This document shows positions 51,711 through 61,353 of a stretch of DNA of 64,000 nt, one piece after another. The first letter of the stretch is position 1. Each line of letters starts with the position of its first letter. The stretch covers positions 1 through 64,000 of the forward strand of contig NZ_VCEJ01000005.1 of assembly GCF_005860805.1 (NCBI RefSeq), written 5' to 3'. This stretch comes from Dyadobacter luticola (GTDB taxonomy: Bacteria; Bacteroidota; Bacteroidia; Cytophagales; Spirosomataceae). The notes beneath the pieces are model-generated. The model was not told the origin of the DNA, searched no databases, and worked only from the letters and a program-made list of their open reading frames with translations. A program made the position numbers and the translations under genes.

Positions 51711-54700
51711 ATGGATTCAAATTCTATTATTAACCTGCGACGAACATTGTTGTGTTTGCTCGTAGTTGCATTAATGGCCAGCCCCAGGTTTGCTTACGCC
51801 GTGGACCGAACCGTCAAAGGAAAAATTACTGCAAAAACAGACGGATCGGCGATGCCCGGCGTGAATGTGATCGTAAAAGGAACGCAGGTAGGTACGAGCT
51901 CCGATGCGGCGGGAAATTATGAGATTAGCGTCGATGACAGCGGGAAATCGATACTCGTGTTTTCTTACATTGGCCATGAAACACAGGAAATTACGGTCGG
52001 CAACCAGTCGGTAGTCAATATTTCGCTGGAAGAGGGAACGGCTACATTGAATGAGGCCGTCGTAACTGCGTTAGGTATCTCCCGCGAAAAACGCTCACTG
52101 GGTTATTCAGTAAGCGAGGTAGACGGCAAGGAAGTCAGCCGCGTGGCGCAGGAAAATGTTTTGAACTCACTTTCAGGAAAAGTGCCGGGGGTAACGATCA
52201 GTTCGACCGGTGGTACCGGTTCTTCGGTGAGCATGATCATCCGTGGCGCTACTTCGTTAAGTAATGATAACCAGCCACTTTTCGTGGTTGACGGCGTACC
52301 CATCACAAACACATTGAACAACGTCAGCCAGATTGGTAATGATAACCGCGTGGATTATGGTAATGCAATTTCCAGCATTAACCCCGACGATGTAGAAAGC
52401 GTATCAATTCTGAAAGGGCCCAACGCAGCGGCACTTTATGGTTCACGCGCCGGTCACGGTGTGGTTTTGATTACGACCAAAAGCGGTAGTAAAGCGAAGA
52501 AAATGACGGTTTCGGTGAACTCGAACACGGTTTTTGACAAGCCTTACAAATACCTGAAAATGCACTCGAAATTCGCGACAGGTATCTTGCCTTTTACGCC
52601 TGACAATAATCCGTACCCGGGCGGCGTGCTGATGATCGATGAAAATTCGGCGGGCGGCGTGGGTCCTGAGTTGGATAAAGGTTACAAAGCCATCCAGTGG
52701 AACAGCCCGAAAGATGCCAACGGAAACCCGATCCCCACCGAGCTGGTTTCGCACCCTGATAATGTTAAAAACTTTGTGCGGACCGGTATCACGACAACAA
52801 ATGGTGTCTCGGTAGCGAATTCCACGGATTTGGTTAGCTACCGCTTGTCTTACTCCAATATGACAAACAGAGGGATTATTCCAAACTCCGATTTGTTTCG
52901 CAACTCGTTGAATGTCAATTCTTCTGTAAAACTAGCGAAGAATTTAAGACTGAGTACCAACATTGATTTCAGCAGAAACAATTCCAACAACCGCCCTGCT
53001 ACCAACCGTGGTACCAACCCGCTGCAATGGGCGTACGCCGTTTCTCCACATATTGATATCAAGGAGCTGAGAAATTACTGGGTACCTGGTCAGGAAGGTT
53101 TGCAGCAATTGTCGCAAGGCCCGGGCGATTTCAACAACCCGTACTTTTTGGCTTATGAAGTAAATAACAGCTTTGTCCGCGACCGTGTTTTTGGTAACCT
53201 GAAAGCGGACTGGCAAATTACGCCGGAATTTAGTTTGATGGGCCGCTACTCGCTGGATACGTATCAGGAAGACCGTGAGACGAAAATCGGTAACAGCTAT
53301 ACCAATGATGCCCGCGGATCTTACGGTATTATCAACCTGTCACGTTTCGAGCGCAATGCCGATTTTCTTGCGACTTACAAAAAGGAAATCAGCGATTTCA
53401 GCGTGTCGGTTTCGGCAGGTGGGAACACCCGTTATCAGAAAAACATGGACGTGAACACGTCTGCCAAGAATGGTACAGGTCTGATCATTCCGGGACTTTA
53501 TACGATTTCCAACATTGCGCCTGCTAACATCAACATCAATAGCTACAAGACTGAGCGCGCCGTATTCAGTGTGTATGGGTTGGCTAACCTGGGTTTCAAG
53601 GACATGATTTACCTGGACTTGACTGCACGTAATGACTGGTCGAGTACATTGCCAAAAGCCAACCGCTCTTACTTCTATCCTTCGGCTTCTCTGAGTGTTT
53701 TGCTGAATGAAATGTTCCAGATGTCAAACTCGATCAGCTTGTTCAAATTGAGAGGCGGCGCGGCGCAGGTAGGTAATGATACCAACCCATACAGCTTGCT
53801 GGCTACTATGGATAATTTGGGTGCGTGGGATGGCATTACGCGTTTGAGTAAATCAGGTAAAATCCTGCTGCCGGATTTAAAACCGGAAATTGCGACTTCC
53901 TATGAATATGGGCTGGATTTGAATTTGTTCAGTAACAAGCTTCGTTTTGCGGCTACTTATTATCAGGTTGAAAACCGCAACCAGATTATCCCAACCAAAT
54001 TGCCGGGATCGAGTGGTTTTACCCAGAAAAATATCAATGCTGGTTTGCTGGTAAGTAAAGGTCTTGAACTGACATTGGGCGGCACGCCAATCGCTAAAAA
54101 TGGTTGGAGATGGGATGTCAATGCCAACTGGTCGAGAAACCGTACGACGATTAAGTCACTTTCTGATGGACTGGATTTCTACACACTTTGGACAGACGCG
54201 AAAGGTGGCGCCTGGACTTATGTAGGTGAAAAAATTGGTGATTTGTATGATTCCGAGCTCGTTACCGTAAAAGACAAAGCGTCGCCCTACTATGGTTACC
54301 CGATCCTGGATGAGAACGGTTCTTGGCAGAGCATTGCGGCTTCCAACACCCGCAACAAGATTGGAAACTTCAACCCGGATTTTATACTTGGTTTGCAAAC
54401 CCAGCTGTCGTACAAAGGCTTTACTTTGAATATGACATTTGATTGGAGACAGGGCGGCAATTTTGTGTCACAAACCTATCGTTACAGCGAATCGGATTTG
54501 AAATCGCAGCGATTCCTGGATAACCTGATTAACCCAAATGGCCTGAGCGGCGACCAGCTGAGAAACTACCTGGTGGATAATGACAAGGTGGTGGTTCGGG
54601 GTAACCATTTCAACATTGTCGGCGGCCCGACTGCCGAGTACGGCGGCTTTCCTTTTGAATATGGCGGTAATACGTACAACTATGCGGTGTTCAACCCCGG

Positions 54701-55100
54701 CGTGATTGCGCAGTACAATGAAGCTGGCGAGATCACAGGCTATACCGAAAACCTGGGCGGAAAAGATACCAAATACATTCCTTACGGAGATAACTATCCG
54801 TGGGATTTTACCCGCGCGGCCACTTTCGACGCCTCTTTTGTAAAGCTGCGCGAAGTTTCGATCGGGTACGATCTGCCCGCAACCTGGGTGAAGAGAGTGG
54901 GTTTGCAGAATGCGAACATTGCCGTGTACAGCCGCAACATTATCCTTTGGACCAAAGCAGGCATCGGTATCGATCCTGAGCAGGCTTTCCAGCAGGAATC
55001 CGGCGCACAGGCAGGTACCCAGTTCAAGCAAGGTATCGAGCGCTATAATGTGACTCCCTGGGTGATGCCGATCGGTTTCAAATTGGGTTTGACATTCTAA
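51711..55100 (+). CDS. SusC/RagA-family TonB-dependent outer membrane receptor (second pair)
   Basis: This 1129-residue protein has a signal peptide ending near SPRFAYAV, a carboxypeptidase-regulatory-like domain (GKITAKTDGSAMPGVNVIVK), a plug (VTALGISREKRSLGYSV, FVVDGVPITNT) and a barrel ending GFKLGLTF. The two receptors in this window have the same N-terminal pattern, so they probably arose by duplication. The start is the ATG at 51711; the longer frame uses a GTG at 51684 inside the spacer. The SusD partner follows 37 bp later. Confidence 0.9.
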   Translation: MDSNSIINLRRTLLCLLVVALMASPRFAYAVDRTVKGKITAKTDGSAMPGVNVIVKGTQVGTSSDAAGNYEISVDDSGKSILVFSYIGHETQEITVGNQSVVNISLEEGTATLNEAVVTALGISREKRSLGYSVSEVDGKEVSRVAQENVLNSLSGKVPGVTISSTGGTGSSVSMIIRGATSLSNDNQPLFVVDGVPITNTLNNVSQIGNDNRVDYGNAISSINPDDVESVSILKGPNAAALYGSRAGHGVVLITTKSGSKAKKMTVSVNSNTVFDKPYKYLKMHSKFATGILPFTPDNNPYPGGVLMIDENSAGGVGPELDKGYKAIQWNSPKDANGNPIPTELVSHPDNVKNFVRTGITTTNGVSVANSTDLVSYRLSYSNMTNRGIIPNSDLFRNSLNVNSSVKLAKNLRLSTNIDFSRNNSNNRPATNRGTNPLQWAYAVSPHIDIKELRNYWVPGQEGLQQLSQGPGDFNNPYFLAYEVNNSFVRDRVFGNLKADWQITPEFSLMGRYSLDTYQEDRETKIGNSYTNDARGSYGIINLSRFERNADFLATYKKEISDFSVSVSAGGNTRYQKNMDVNTSAKNGTGLIIPGLYTISNIAPANININSYKTERAVFSVYGLANLGFKDMIYLDLTARNDWSSTLPKANRSYFYPSASLSVLLNEMFQMSNSISLFKLRGGAAQVGNDTNPYSLLATMDNLGAWDGITRLSKSGKILLPDLKPEIATSYEYGLDLNLFSNKLRFAATYYQVENRNQIIPTKLPGSSGFTQKNINAGLLVSKGLELTLGGTPIAKNGWRWDVNANWSRNRTTIKSLSDGLDFYTLWTDAKGGAWTYVGEKIGDLYDSELVTVKDKASPYYGYPILDENGSWQSIAASNTRNKIGNFNPDFILGLQTQLSYKGFTLNMTFDWRQGGNFVSQTYRYSESDLKSQRFLDNLINPNGLSGDQLRNYLVDNDKVVVRGNHFNIVGGPTAEYGGFPFEYGGNTYNYAVFNPGVIAQYNEAGEITGYTENLGGKDTKYIPYGDNYPWDFTRAATFDASFVKLREVSIGYDLPATWVKRVGLQNANIAVYSRNIILWTKAGIGIDPEQAFQQESGAQAGTQFKQGIERYNVTPWVMPIGFKLGLTF

Positions 55101-55137
55101 TTCAGCATCATATAGTCTGTTTTTTAAAAATATACTC

Positions 55138-56781
55138 ATGAAAAAAATATTCAAAAAGTCCATCATAATTCCGTTGCTGCTGGCGGTTTTTACATTCTCT
55201 TGTAAAGATTTGTCGGAGCTCAACGAGAACCCAAATGGTGTGGGTCCCGAGACCGTGAACCCGAACCTGGTAATGCCTACGGTTTTGACAGAAGCTGCAA
55301 AAGCCTATGTGAACCTTGGTTATATGGATATCGCCGGGGTGGTGCAGCATACGCAAAAAGACGCCTGGGCAAGCAGCCACAATGATTACGATTGGGGCGG
55401 AAACCAGAGCTGGAATGCGTATTACGATATTCTGCGAAACAATGATCTGCTTTACAACCGCGCCGTGGAAACGAAATTCGAGTTTCACCAGGGTGTGGCA
55501 TTGGTGATGAAATCATTCATGTTTGGTCTGATCACCGATCTTTGGGGCGACGCGCCTTACACCGATGCATTGAAAGGAGAAGCCGGTGCGGTAACCGACA
55601 TCCTGCCTGCTTTTGACACACAGGATAAAATCTACGCAGGCATCATCGCTGATCTTGAAAAAGCCAACACCTTGTTGTCCAAGTCCAAAGCGGATTACGA
55701 CGGTATTGTGGATAATGTGGATGTTTACTACGGCGGCGACCCGACCAAATGGAGAAAAATGGCCAACTCTTTGCTGCTCCGTTACTACATGCGTTTGTCG
55801 ATAAAACAACCTGATATTGCGAAAGCCGGTATTGAAAAAGTGATTGGCAATGCAACGCAGTATCCGATCATCACTGTGCCTGCCGACGATGCAACAATGT
55901 CATTTCCAGGTAACAGTGATCAGGATTCGTGGCCTGCCAACTCGGTGTATGATGCCAGCGGAAGCGGTTATCGCCGGATTAAAATGTGCGCCACGCTGGT
56001 AGAAAAGCTGGAAACATTGAAAGACCCGCGTCTGGGTATCTGGGCGAATAAAGTGGAAGTGCCTTTGGTAGTAGATGCTACGCAGCCAGCCGGAACCGAT
56101 AAAATTGTGAACGGTAAGAGAATTTTGTCGCCGGACAAAGTGAAAAATACGGTGGTAGATACCGATCCCGACTACGTAGGTTTGCCACCAAGTTTTTCGG
56201 CATTGCCGTCGTCCTATAACTTGAACCCTACGCCGGGACAAACTTCTTACAACCCGCACGTTTCGTTTTTGAATAACATTTATAAGCAAGCAAAAGGCCC
56301 ATTGTTGAAAGCAAGGCTGATCTCTGCCGCCGAAGTGAACTTCATCCTGGCGGAAGCCGCATTAAGGGGCTGGAATGCTGGTACCGCAAAAGACCGCTAC
56401 GAAGCGGGTGTGAAAGCATCGATGGATACCTGGACCGTGGGCGGATCTTACGCGACTTACATTGCCAATCCGGGTGTGGCATTTGATAAAAGCATCCAGC
56501 AGGTGATTGAGCAAAAATGGATCGCAAGCTGGACGGCCGCGACCGAAGCCTGGTTTGATTTCAGAAGGACAGGTTTCCCTGCCTTGAAAGCGGGTCCGGC
56601 TGCGAAAAGAGAAGTTCTGCCGGTGCGTTTCTACTACATGCAGGATGAGTTGCAGATCAACAAGGCGAATGCAGAAAGCGCGGTGAGCCGGCTGGAAATC
56701 ACCAGCTACTCGCAGGCTGACAAAGGCAACAGTGCGTGGTCGAAACAATGGTTGATCCAGGGCACGAAAAAGCCATGGTAA
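55138..56781 (+). CDS. SusD-family surface lipoprotein (second pair)
   Basis: This 547-residue lipoprotein (lipobox FTFSC near residue 22) starts KDLSELNENPNGVGPETVNP and contains MFGLITDLWGDAPYTDAL, DTQDKIYAGIIADLEKANTL and EAWFDFRRTGFPAL, the standard SusD tetratricopeptide-like framework. It is paired with the SusC at 51711. The substrate is unknown, but the genes immediately downstream encode lipid- and phosphoester-type hydrolases. A terminator follows at 56810, so those genes may be transcribed separately. Confidence 0.88.
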   Translation: MKKIFKKSIIIPLLLAVFTFSCKDLSELNENPNGVGPETVNPNLVMPTVLTEAAKAYVNLGYMDIAGVVQHTQKDAWASSHNDYDWGGNQSWNAYYDILRNNDLLYNRAVETKFEFHQGVALVMKSFMFGLITDLWGDAPYTDALKGEAGAVTDILPAFDTQDKIYAGIIADLEKANTLLSKSKADYDGIVDNVDVYYGGDPTKWRKMANSLLLRYYMRLSIKQPDIAKAGIEKVIGNATQYPIITVPADDATMSFPGNSDQDSWPANSVYDASGSGYRRIKMCATLVEKLETLKDPRLGIWANKVEVPLVVDATQPAGTDKIVNGKRILSPDKVKNTVVDTDPDYVGLPPSFSALPSSYNLNPTPGQTSYNPHVSFLNNIYKQAKGPLLKARLISAAEVNFILAEAALRGWNAGTAKDRYEAGVKASMDTWTVGGSYATYIANPGVAFDKSIQQVIEQKWIASWTAATEAWFDFRRTGFPALKAGPAAKREVLPVRFYYMQDELQINKANAESAVSRLEITSYSQADKGNSAWSKQWLIQGTKKPW

Positions 56782-56809
56782 TGAATTTTGAATTAAGGTG
56801 AAGTATTTG

Positions 56810-56851
56810 AAACCGGGGCTGTCCGAGTGACGACAGTTCCGGTTTATTTTT
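56810..56851 (+). terminator. Terminator after the second SusD gene
   Basis: AAACCGGGGCTGTC (56810-56823) and GACAGTTCCGGTTT (56832-56845) form a 14-bp stem with two G-T pairs and end in ATTTTT. It lies 28 bases after the SusD stop. Confidence 0.75.
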
Positions 56852-56890
56852 AAAAAGGAGTTTTTGAATTTGAGATAAACCCCTTTGTTC

Positions 56891-58150
56891 ATGAAAATTA
56901 GGATCATATTTTTTTGCCTGCTACTGGGAATCGCGCAACTGACGATGGCGCAACATTTCCGTGCAGGCGCTGCCATGCGGATCATTACGCCCGATCCGCT
57001 GCTATCGGTTTCCGGCGGTATCGGTACACCTAAAAAATCTATCCAAAAAAACGGAGAGCTGTCGATTCGTGCATTGGTTTTGGAGAAAGGCAATGTCCGC
57101 GTAGCGATCGTGAATGTGGACAATCTCGGCTGGCCTGCCGCATTGGGCAACAAATCACGCGCTCTGATCAAAGGTATACCGCCGGAAAACATCCTGATCG
57201 GCGCTACGCATACACACAGCGGGCCGGATGCTTACGGTTTCCCGAACGAAAAAGGCGAGTCTTTTGCTGATTTGAAATACCTCGATGATTGTGTTAAAAA
57301 AATTGCCGAGGCGGTAAATGAGGCGGTGGGCAAGCTGGAAGATGCTTCCCTGAAAATCGCGGTAGGTGAGGCGAAAGGAAAAATCGCTTATAATTATTAT
57401 GCAGACCAACTTTATGATCCGCGCTGCGGCGTAATCCAGGCGATTGCCACTTCTGGAGCGAAAAAGGGGAGCGCAATTGCAACATTGGTTAACTATGCGA
57501 TTCACCCGGAAGTGATCGGGGCTAGCAGGGGCATTCTTAGTCCCGATCTTTGCGGGCCACTTTATGATCGGATAGAATCGCAGGGCGGAGGAGTCGCCGT
57601 TTTTATGAATGGCGCGCAGGGCGGCATGGTCACTGCTGATAACCGCGTTGAAGGTGGCAAGGAAGCAAATGATTGGAATGAATGTAGGCGAATCGGCGAG
57701 TTGCTGGCCGACGAGGCATTGCGGATTGTAAAAGATGCGCCAGTCCAAGAAAATCCTGCATTATTCTGCACAGCGAGAAAAATTGAATTTCCGGTTGATT
57801 CGGAGATCATGCGCTACATTCTCCAAAAATCACCGATTAAAAATGAAATGGCGGGTGAAAATCGGATCGCGACGCAACTGAATTTGCTCAACATTGGTAC
57901 CGCGCAGGTGCTGACCATTCCCGGCGAAGCATTGCCCAACATTGGTTTTTACGTGAAAAGGTACATGAACACGAAGCAGCCGTTTTTGTTTGGCTTGACC
58001 AATGATGCATTCGGTTATATGCTGACAAAGGTTGATTTCAACAGTTTTAAAAGATATGAATATGTGAGCCGCACCAGCCTCGGAGAAATGACCGGGGAGA
58101 TTTACATGGAGCAGGCGCTCAAATTAGTCAATGACAGTCCAAAACCCTGA
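56891..58150 (+). CDS. Exported neutral ceramidase-like protein
   Basis: This 419-residue protein has a signal peptide (FFCLLLGIAQLTMAQ) and the neutral ceramidase N-terminal pattern: RAGAAMRIITPDP, then LIGATHTHSGPDAYG with the His pair of the zinc site, then VNYAIHPEVIG and NGAQGGMVTAD. Neutral ceramidases cleave the amide of ceramide. It is shorter than classical enzymes (about 650-750) and lacks the C-terminal Ig-like domain, as do many Bacteroidota homologues of unknown substrate. ATG at 56891 is chosen over a TTG two codons earlier. Confidence 0.78.
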   Translation: MKIRIIFFCLLLGIAQLTMAQHFRAGAAMRIITPDPLLSVSGGIGTPKKSIQKNGELSIRALVLEKGNVRVAIVNVDNLGWPAALGNKSRALIKGIPPENILIGATHTHSGPDAYGFPNEKGESFADLKYLDDCVKKIAEAVNEAVGKLEDASLKIAVGEAKGKIAYNYYADQLYDPRCGVIQAIATSGAKKGSAIATLVNYAIHPEVIGASRGILSPDLCGPLYDRIESQGGGVAVFMNGAQGGMVTADNRVEGGKEANDWNECRRIGELLADEALRIVKDAPVQENPALFCTARKIEFPVDSEIMRYILQKSPIKNEMAGENRIATQLNLLNIGTAQVLTIPGEALPNIGFYVKRYMNTKQPFLFGLTNDAFGYMLTKVDFNSFKRYEYVSRTSLGEMTGEIYMEQALKLVNDSPKP

Positions 58151-58182
58151 CCTTACCTTTTTACCACCACATTTATCCGCTT

Positions 58183-59541
58183 ATGTTTTTAAAATTCATC
58201 AAAACCGGGATCAAACTTTTAATGATCCAAACTGCCCTCATTTTTACTGTTAAAGCCCAGAAAATCACCCCCGAAAGTGCGCTGGAGAGTTATCTGAACA
58301 ATGGCGACAAGACGTTTAAATGGGAGCTTAAAGATTCTTTCGTCCGTGGCGACCTGACTTATTACAATGTGCTGCTTACTTCGCAAAAATGGCGCGAATT
58401 TACCTGGACGCACCAGCTGACAGTGATCGTTCCCAAAGAAAACAAGCACGACGATGCATTGCTTTTCATCACCGGCGGCCACAATACCGACGGTCTGCCG
58501 AATTGGAATAACAAAAAAGACGACGATATGTACGTCTCTCTCGGCAATGTCGCGCAGACTAATAATGCGATCGTCGCACTTTTAAAGCAAACCCCAAACC
58601 AGCCATTTTTTGGAGATCTGACGGAGGACGCGCTGATTTCCTACACTTTGCATAACTGGAAAAAGGACAAGGATTACAGCTGGCCGCTGCTTTTCCCGAT
58701 GGTAAAAAGCGCGGTGCGGGCGATGGACGCGGTGCAGGAGTTTTCCAAACAAAAATTGAATCATCCTGTAAACCGCTTCGTGGTAACCGGCGCATCCAAA
58801 CGCGGCTGGACCACCTGGTTGACTGGGGCGAGCGACAAGCGGGTAGAGGCGATTGCGCCGATGGTCATCGACGTTTTGAATATGCCGGTAAGTCTTGATT
58901 ATCAGATCAAATCGTGGGGCGATTACAGTGTGCAGATCGAGGATTACGTGAAACTCGGCATTCCACAATCGACCGGCTCACCTGACGGCCAGGCGATCAC
59001 AACAATGATCGATCCATATACTTACCGCGCCAAACTGACGATGCCGAAAATGATTTTTATGGGCACGAATGATGAATATTGGGTGGTGGATAACATTAAA
59101 AATTACCTCGACAACATTCCCGGCAACAATATGCTGCACTACGTCCCTAATGCTGGCCACGACCTTGGCGGCGGCAAGCAGGCGATTGAAGCATTGAGCG
59201 CGTTTTTCGGAGCTACGGTCAATAAAAAGCCTTATACCCAATGCAAGTGGACGCAGTCTGTGGCAGGAAATAGCGTGAACCTGGACATTAAAACCACGGC
59301 CGATGTGCTGGAAGATGTGATTTTATGGTCTGCGAATTCTGCGGACCAGGATTTGCGGGATGATAAATGGACGAGTAAAAGTCTGGGTATCAAGAATAAA
59401 GCTTCCGTAAAAGTCTCGGCCACATTCCCGGCCAGCGGCTTCCGTGCGTTTTATGTGGATTTGAAATACAAAACCCCGAAAGGCGACATTTACACAGAAA
59501 GTACCCGCGTGTTCCTGACGAGCAGTAAGGCACTTTTGTAA
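58183..59541 (+). CDS. Exported PhoPQ-activated pathogenicity-related (PqaA-like) alpha/beta hydrolase
   Basis: This 452-residue protein has a signal peptide (LMIQTALIFTVKAQ) and matches the PhoPQ_related family (PF10142): WTHQLTVIVPKENKHDDALL, ITGGHNTDG, then VVTGASKRGWTTWLTGASDKR with the nucleophile Ser in GASKRG, and NAGHDLGGG with the His. Families of this type are described as PhoPQ-activated proteins with a hydrolase fold. The function is not established. It lies 32 bp after the ceramidase-like gene and 23 bp before the metallophosphoesterase, so they form one operon. Confidence 0.82.
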   Translation: MFLKFIKTGIKLLMIQTALIFTVKAQKITPESALESYLNNGDKTFKWELKDSFVRGDLTYYNVLLTSQKWREFTWTHQLTVIVPKENKHDDALLFITGGHNTDGLPNWNNKKDDDMYVSLGNVAQTNNAIVALLKQTPNQPFFGDLTEDALISYTLHNWKKDKDYSWPLLFPMVKSAVRAMDAVQEFSKQKLNHPVNRFVVTGASKRGWTTWLTGASDKRVEAIAPMVIDVLNMPVSLDYQIKSWGDYSVQIEDYVKLGIPQSTGSPDGQAITTMIDPYTYRAKLTMPKMIFMGTNDEYWVVDNIKNYLDNIPGNNMLHYVPNAGHDLGGGKQAIEALSAFFGATVNKKPYTQCKWTQSVAGNSVNLDIKTTADVLEDVILWSANSADQDLRDDKWTSKSLGIKNKASVKVSATFPASGFRAFYVDLKYKTPKGDIYTESTRVFLTSSKALL

Positions 59542-59564
59542 ATTTGAAGCATTAGAATCCGCTC

Positions 59565-61346
59565 ATGAAATTCAGAATCCTGCCCATTATGTGCCTGCTA
59601 CTTGCGGGCACAATGTTATTCTCTTGCCAAAAAGAAAAGGCAAAATCCTCAGGTACAGTCAAAAAAGTGATCGATGATGCGGTGACAAGGCTTTATGAAA
59701 AGTTGACTCCTGCCCAGCTCGACACGATTTCGGAACCCTACATTCTCGGATTTTTGAGTGAAGAGGACAAAGAAATATTGGCAACGCGCTTCTGGACCTT
59801 TGAAGCAAATGTGCCGGTACGGGTCTCGCTCATGCGGGATACCGCGCAGAAAGTTCTGCCTTTCTGGCTGGAAAAAAGCGGTTTCAAGAAGACTCCGATG
59901 TTCGTTAGAAATGAAGAATATGGTTATGAAGTTTGGCAAAAGGATTTTGAAAAAGGCGAGATAGGACTTGGAATTAATGGTTTTGATAAACACCGGCCCG
60001 TCTATTTTATCAGCGTAGCACCACAAAACGAACGTGACAAACTTGAAATTTCAAATGTGGTTCCTGCTCAATACAAGCTGGATACATTGTGTGTCGGGGC
60101 ATTTACCTACCACGATTGGGACGGCCTGACGTTGACGGAAGTACCGGACCAGCTGAAAGGGGAGGTCCTATTTACGACGGTGCGCGGCCGGGCGCGGGAG
60201 GCACATCTTATTAATGCATTCAGAAAAACCGCGACGCCTTCGTCCGCGACGCCCGATCAGGTGATTCTCACATGGAGCGGCGATCCTCAAACCTCCGTGG
60301 ATATTCAGTGGCGCACAAATCCGAAAATCACAACCGGAAAGGTAAAATATTGGCAGGATGGCTCGAAGGATACGCTTTTCACCGAGGCGTCGGCTTTTAA
60401 AATGGATGACCGGCTTTTGCAGAATGACCGGTATGTAAATCGATTTACAGCTAAAATCAAAAAGTTAGAACCCGCTACGTCCTACCATTATGCCATCGCC
60501 GCCGACAACATTAAATGGACGTCGCCAGAGCCTTTCAGGACTGCGCCGGACCAGAATAAGGACTTCTCGTTTATCTGGTTTGGCGACACGCATTTTTCTC
60601 CGATCTGGGGAGATATGGCTCAAAAAGCAGTGAAGAGGCATCCGGAAACCGCTTTTTTTCAAATCGCCGGCGACCTCGTAAGTACAGGTTTGCATCGCGA
60701 CGAGTGGGACCAATTGTGGGACCATAGCAAAGGCACATTCATTTCGCGCCCGCTGATGCCGGTGCCGGGGAACCATGATAGTCAGGACGGATTGGGCGGC
60801 GGCATGTACAAGGATATGTTCAGTCTGCCCGAAAACGGCCCGGCTAGTCAGCCGACGGAAATGTCTTAAGCTTATCATTATGGTGATGCGCTGTTTTTAA
60901 TGTTGGACGTAACATTGTCCATTCCCAATCAGACGGCCTGGATCGAGGAACAATTGAAAAACAGCAAGGCAAAATGGAAGTTCGCGATGTTCCATTTTCC
61001 ACCCTACAATGTGGAAGAGCCTTACGACGAAATCATGCGCGAATGGTGCTCGCTATTTGACAAATACCACGTGGATATGGTCATGAATGGGCACATGCAT
61101 TATTATCTCCGCACCAAGCCGATGTATGCCGGAAAAGCCGTAGACTCACCAGTGAAAGGTACAATTTACATGATGTCGATCAGCGTTCCGGGCAAGCAGG
61201 AAATCTGGAATGAGGAGGAGTATGCCGTTAAACGTTATCGGAATGGGCCGCTTTATCAGCATATATCCATTAAAGGTGATCAGCTTTTTTATAAATGTTT
61301 TGATCCTGAGGGGAATGTGAAAGATGAGTTGGTGATTTCCAAATAG
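59565..61346 (+). pseudogene. Metallophosphoesterase lipoprotein interrupted by an in-frame TAA
   Basis: A calcineurin-like phosphoesterase lipoprotein (lipobox LFSC near residue 20) with a fibronectin-type N-terminal region spans 594 codons, but codon 435 is TAA at 60867-60869. Before the stop lie the metal motifs GDTHF (Asp341, His343), AGDLV and GNHD (Asn403, His404). After it, in the same frame, lie HYGDALFLMLDVT, MFHFPPY and NGHMHYY (His510, His512), which an active enzyme needs. The reading frame is unchanged on both sides, so a single base change, such as TAT or TAC to TAA, explains it. It may be a recent pseudogene or a sequencing error. Confidence 0.82.
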
Positions 61347-61353
61347 CGCCTTC

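Noticed and set aside
60867-60869. Programmed readthrough or selenocysteine at the internal stop
   Set aside because: The codon is TAA, which is not used for selenocysteine, and I see no hairpin or context that would support readthrough; a nonsense mutation or base error is simpler.
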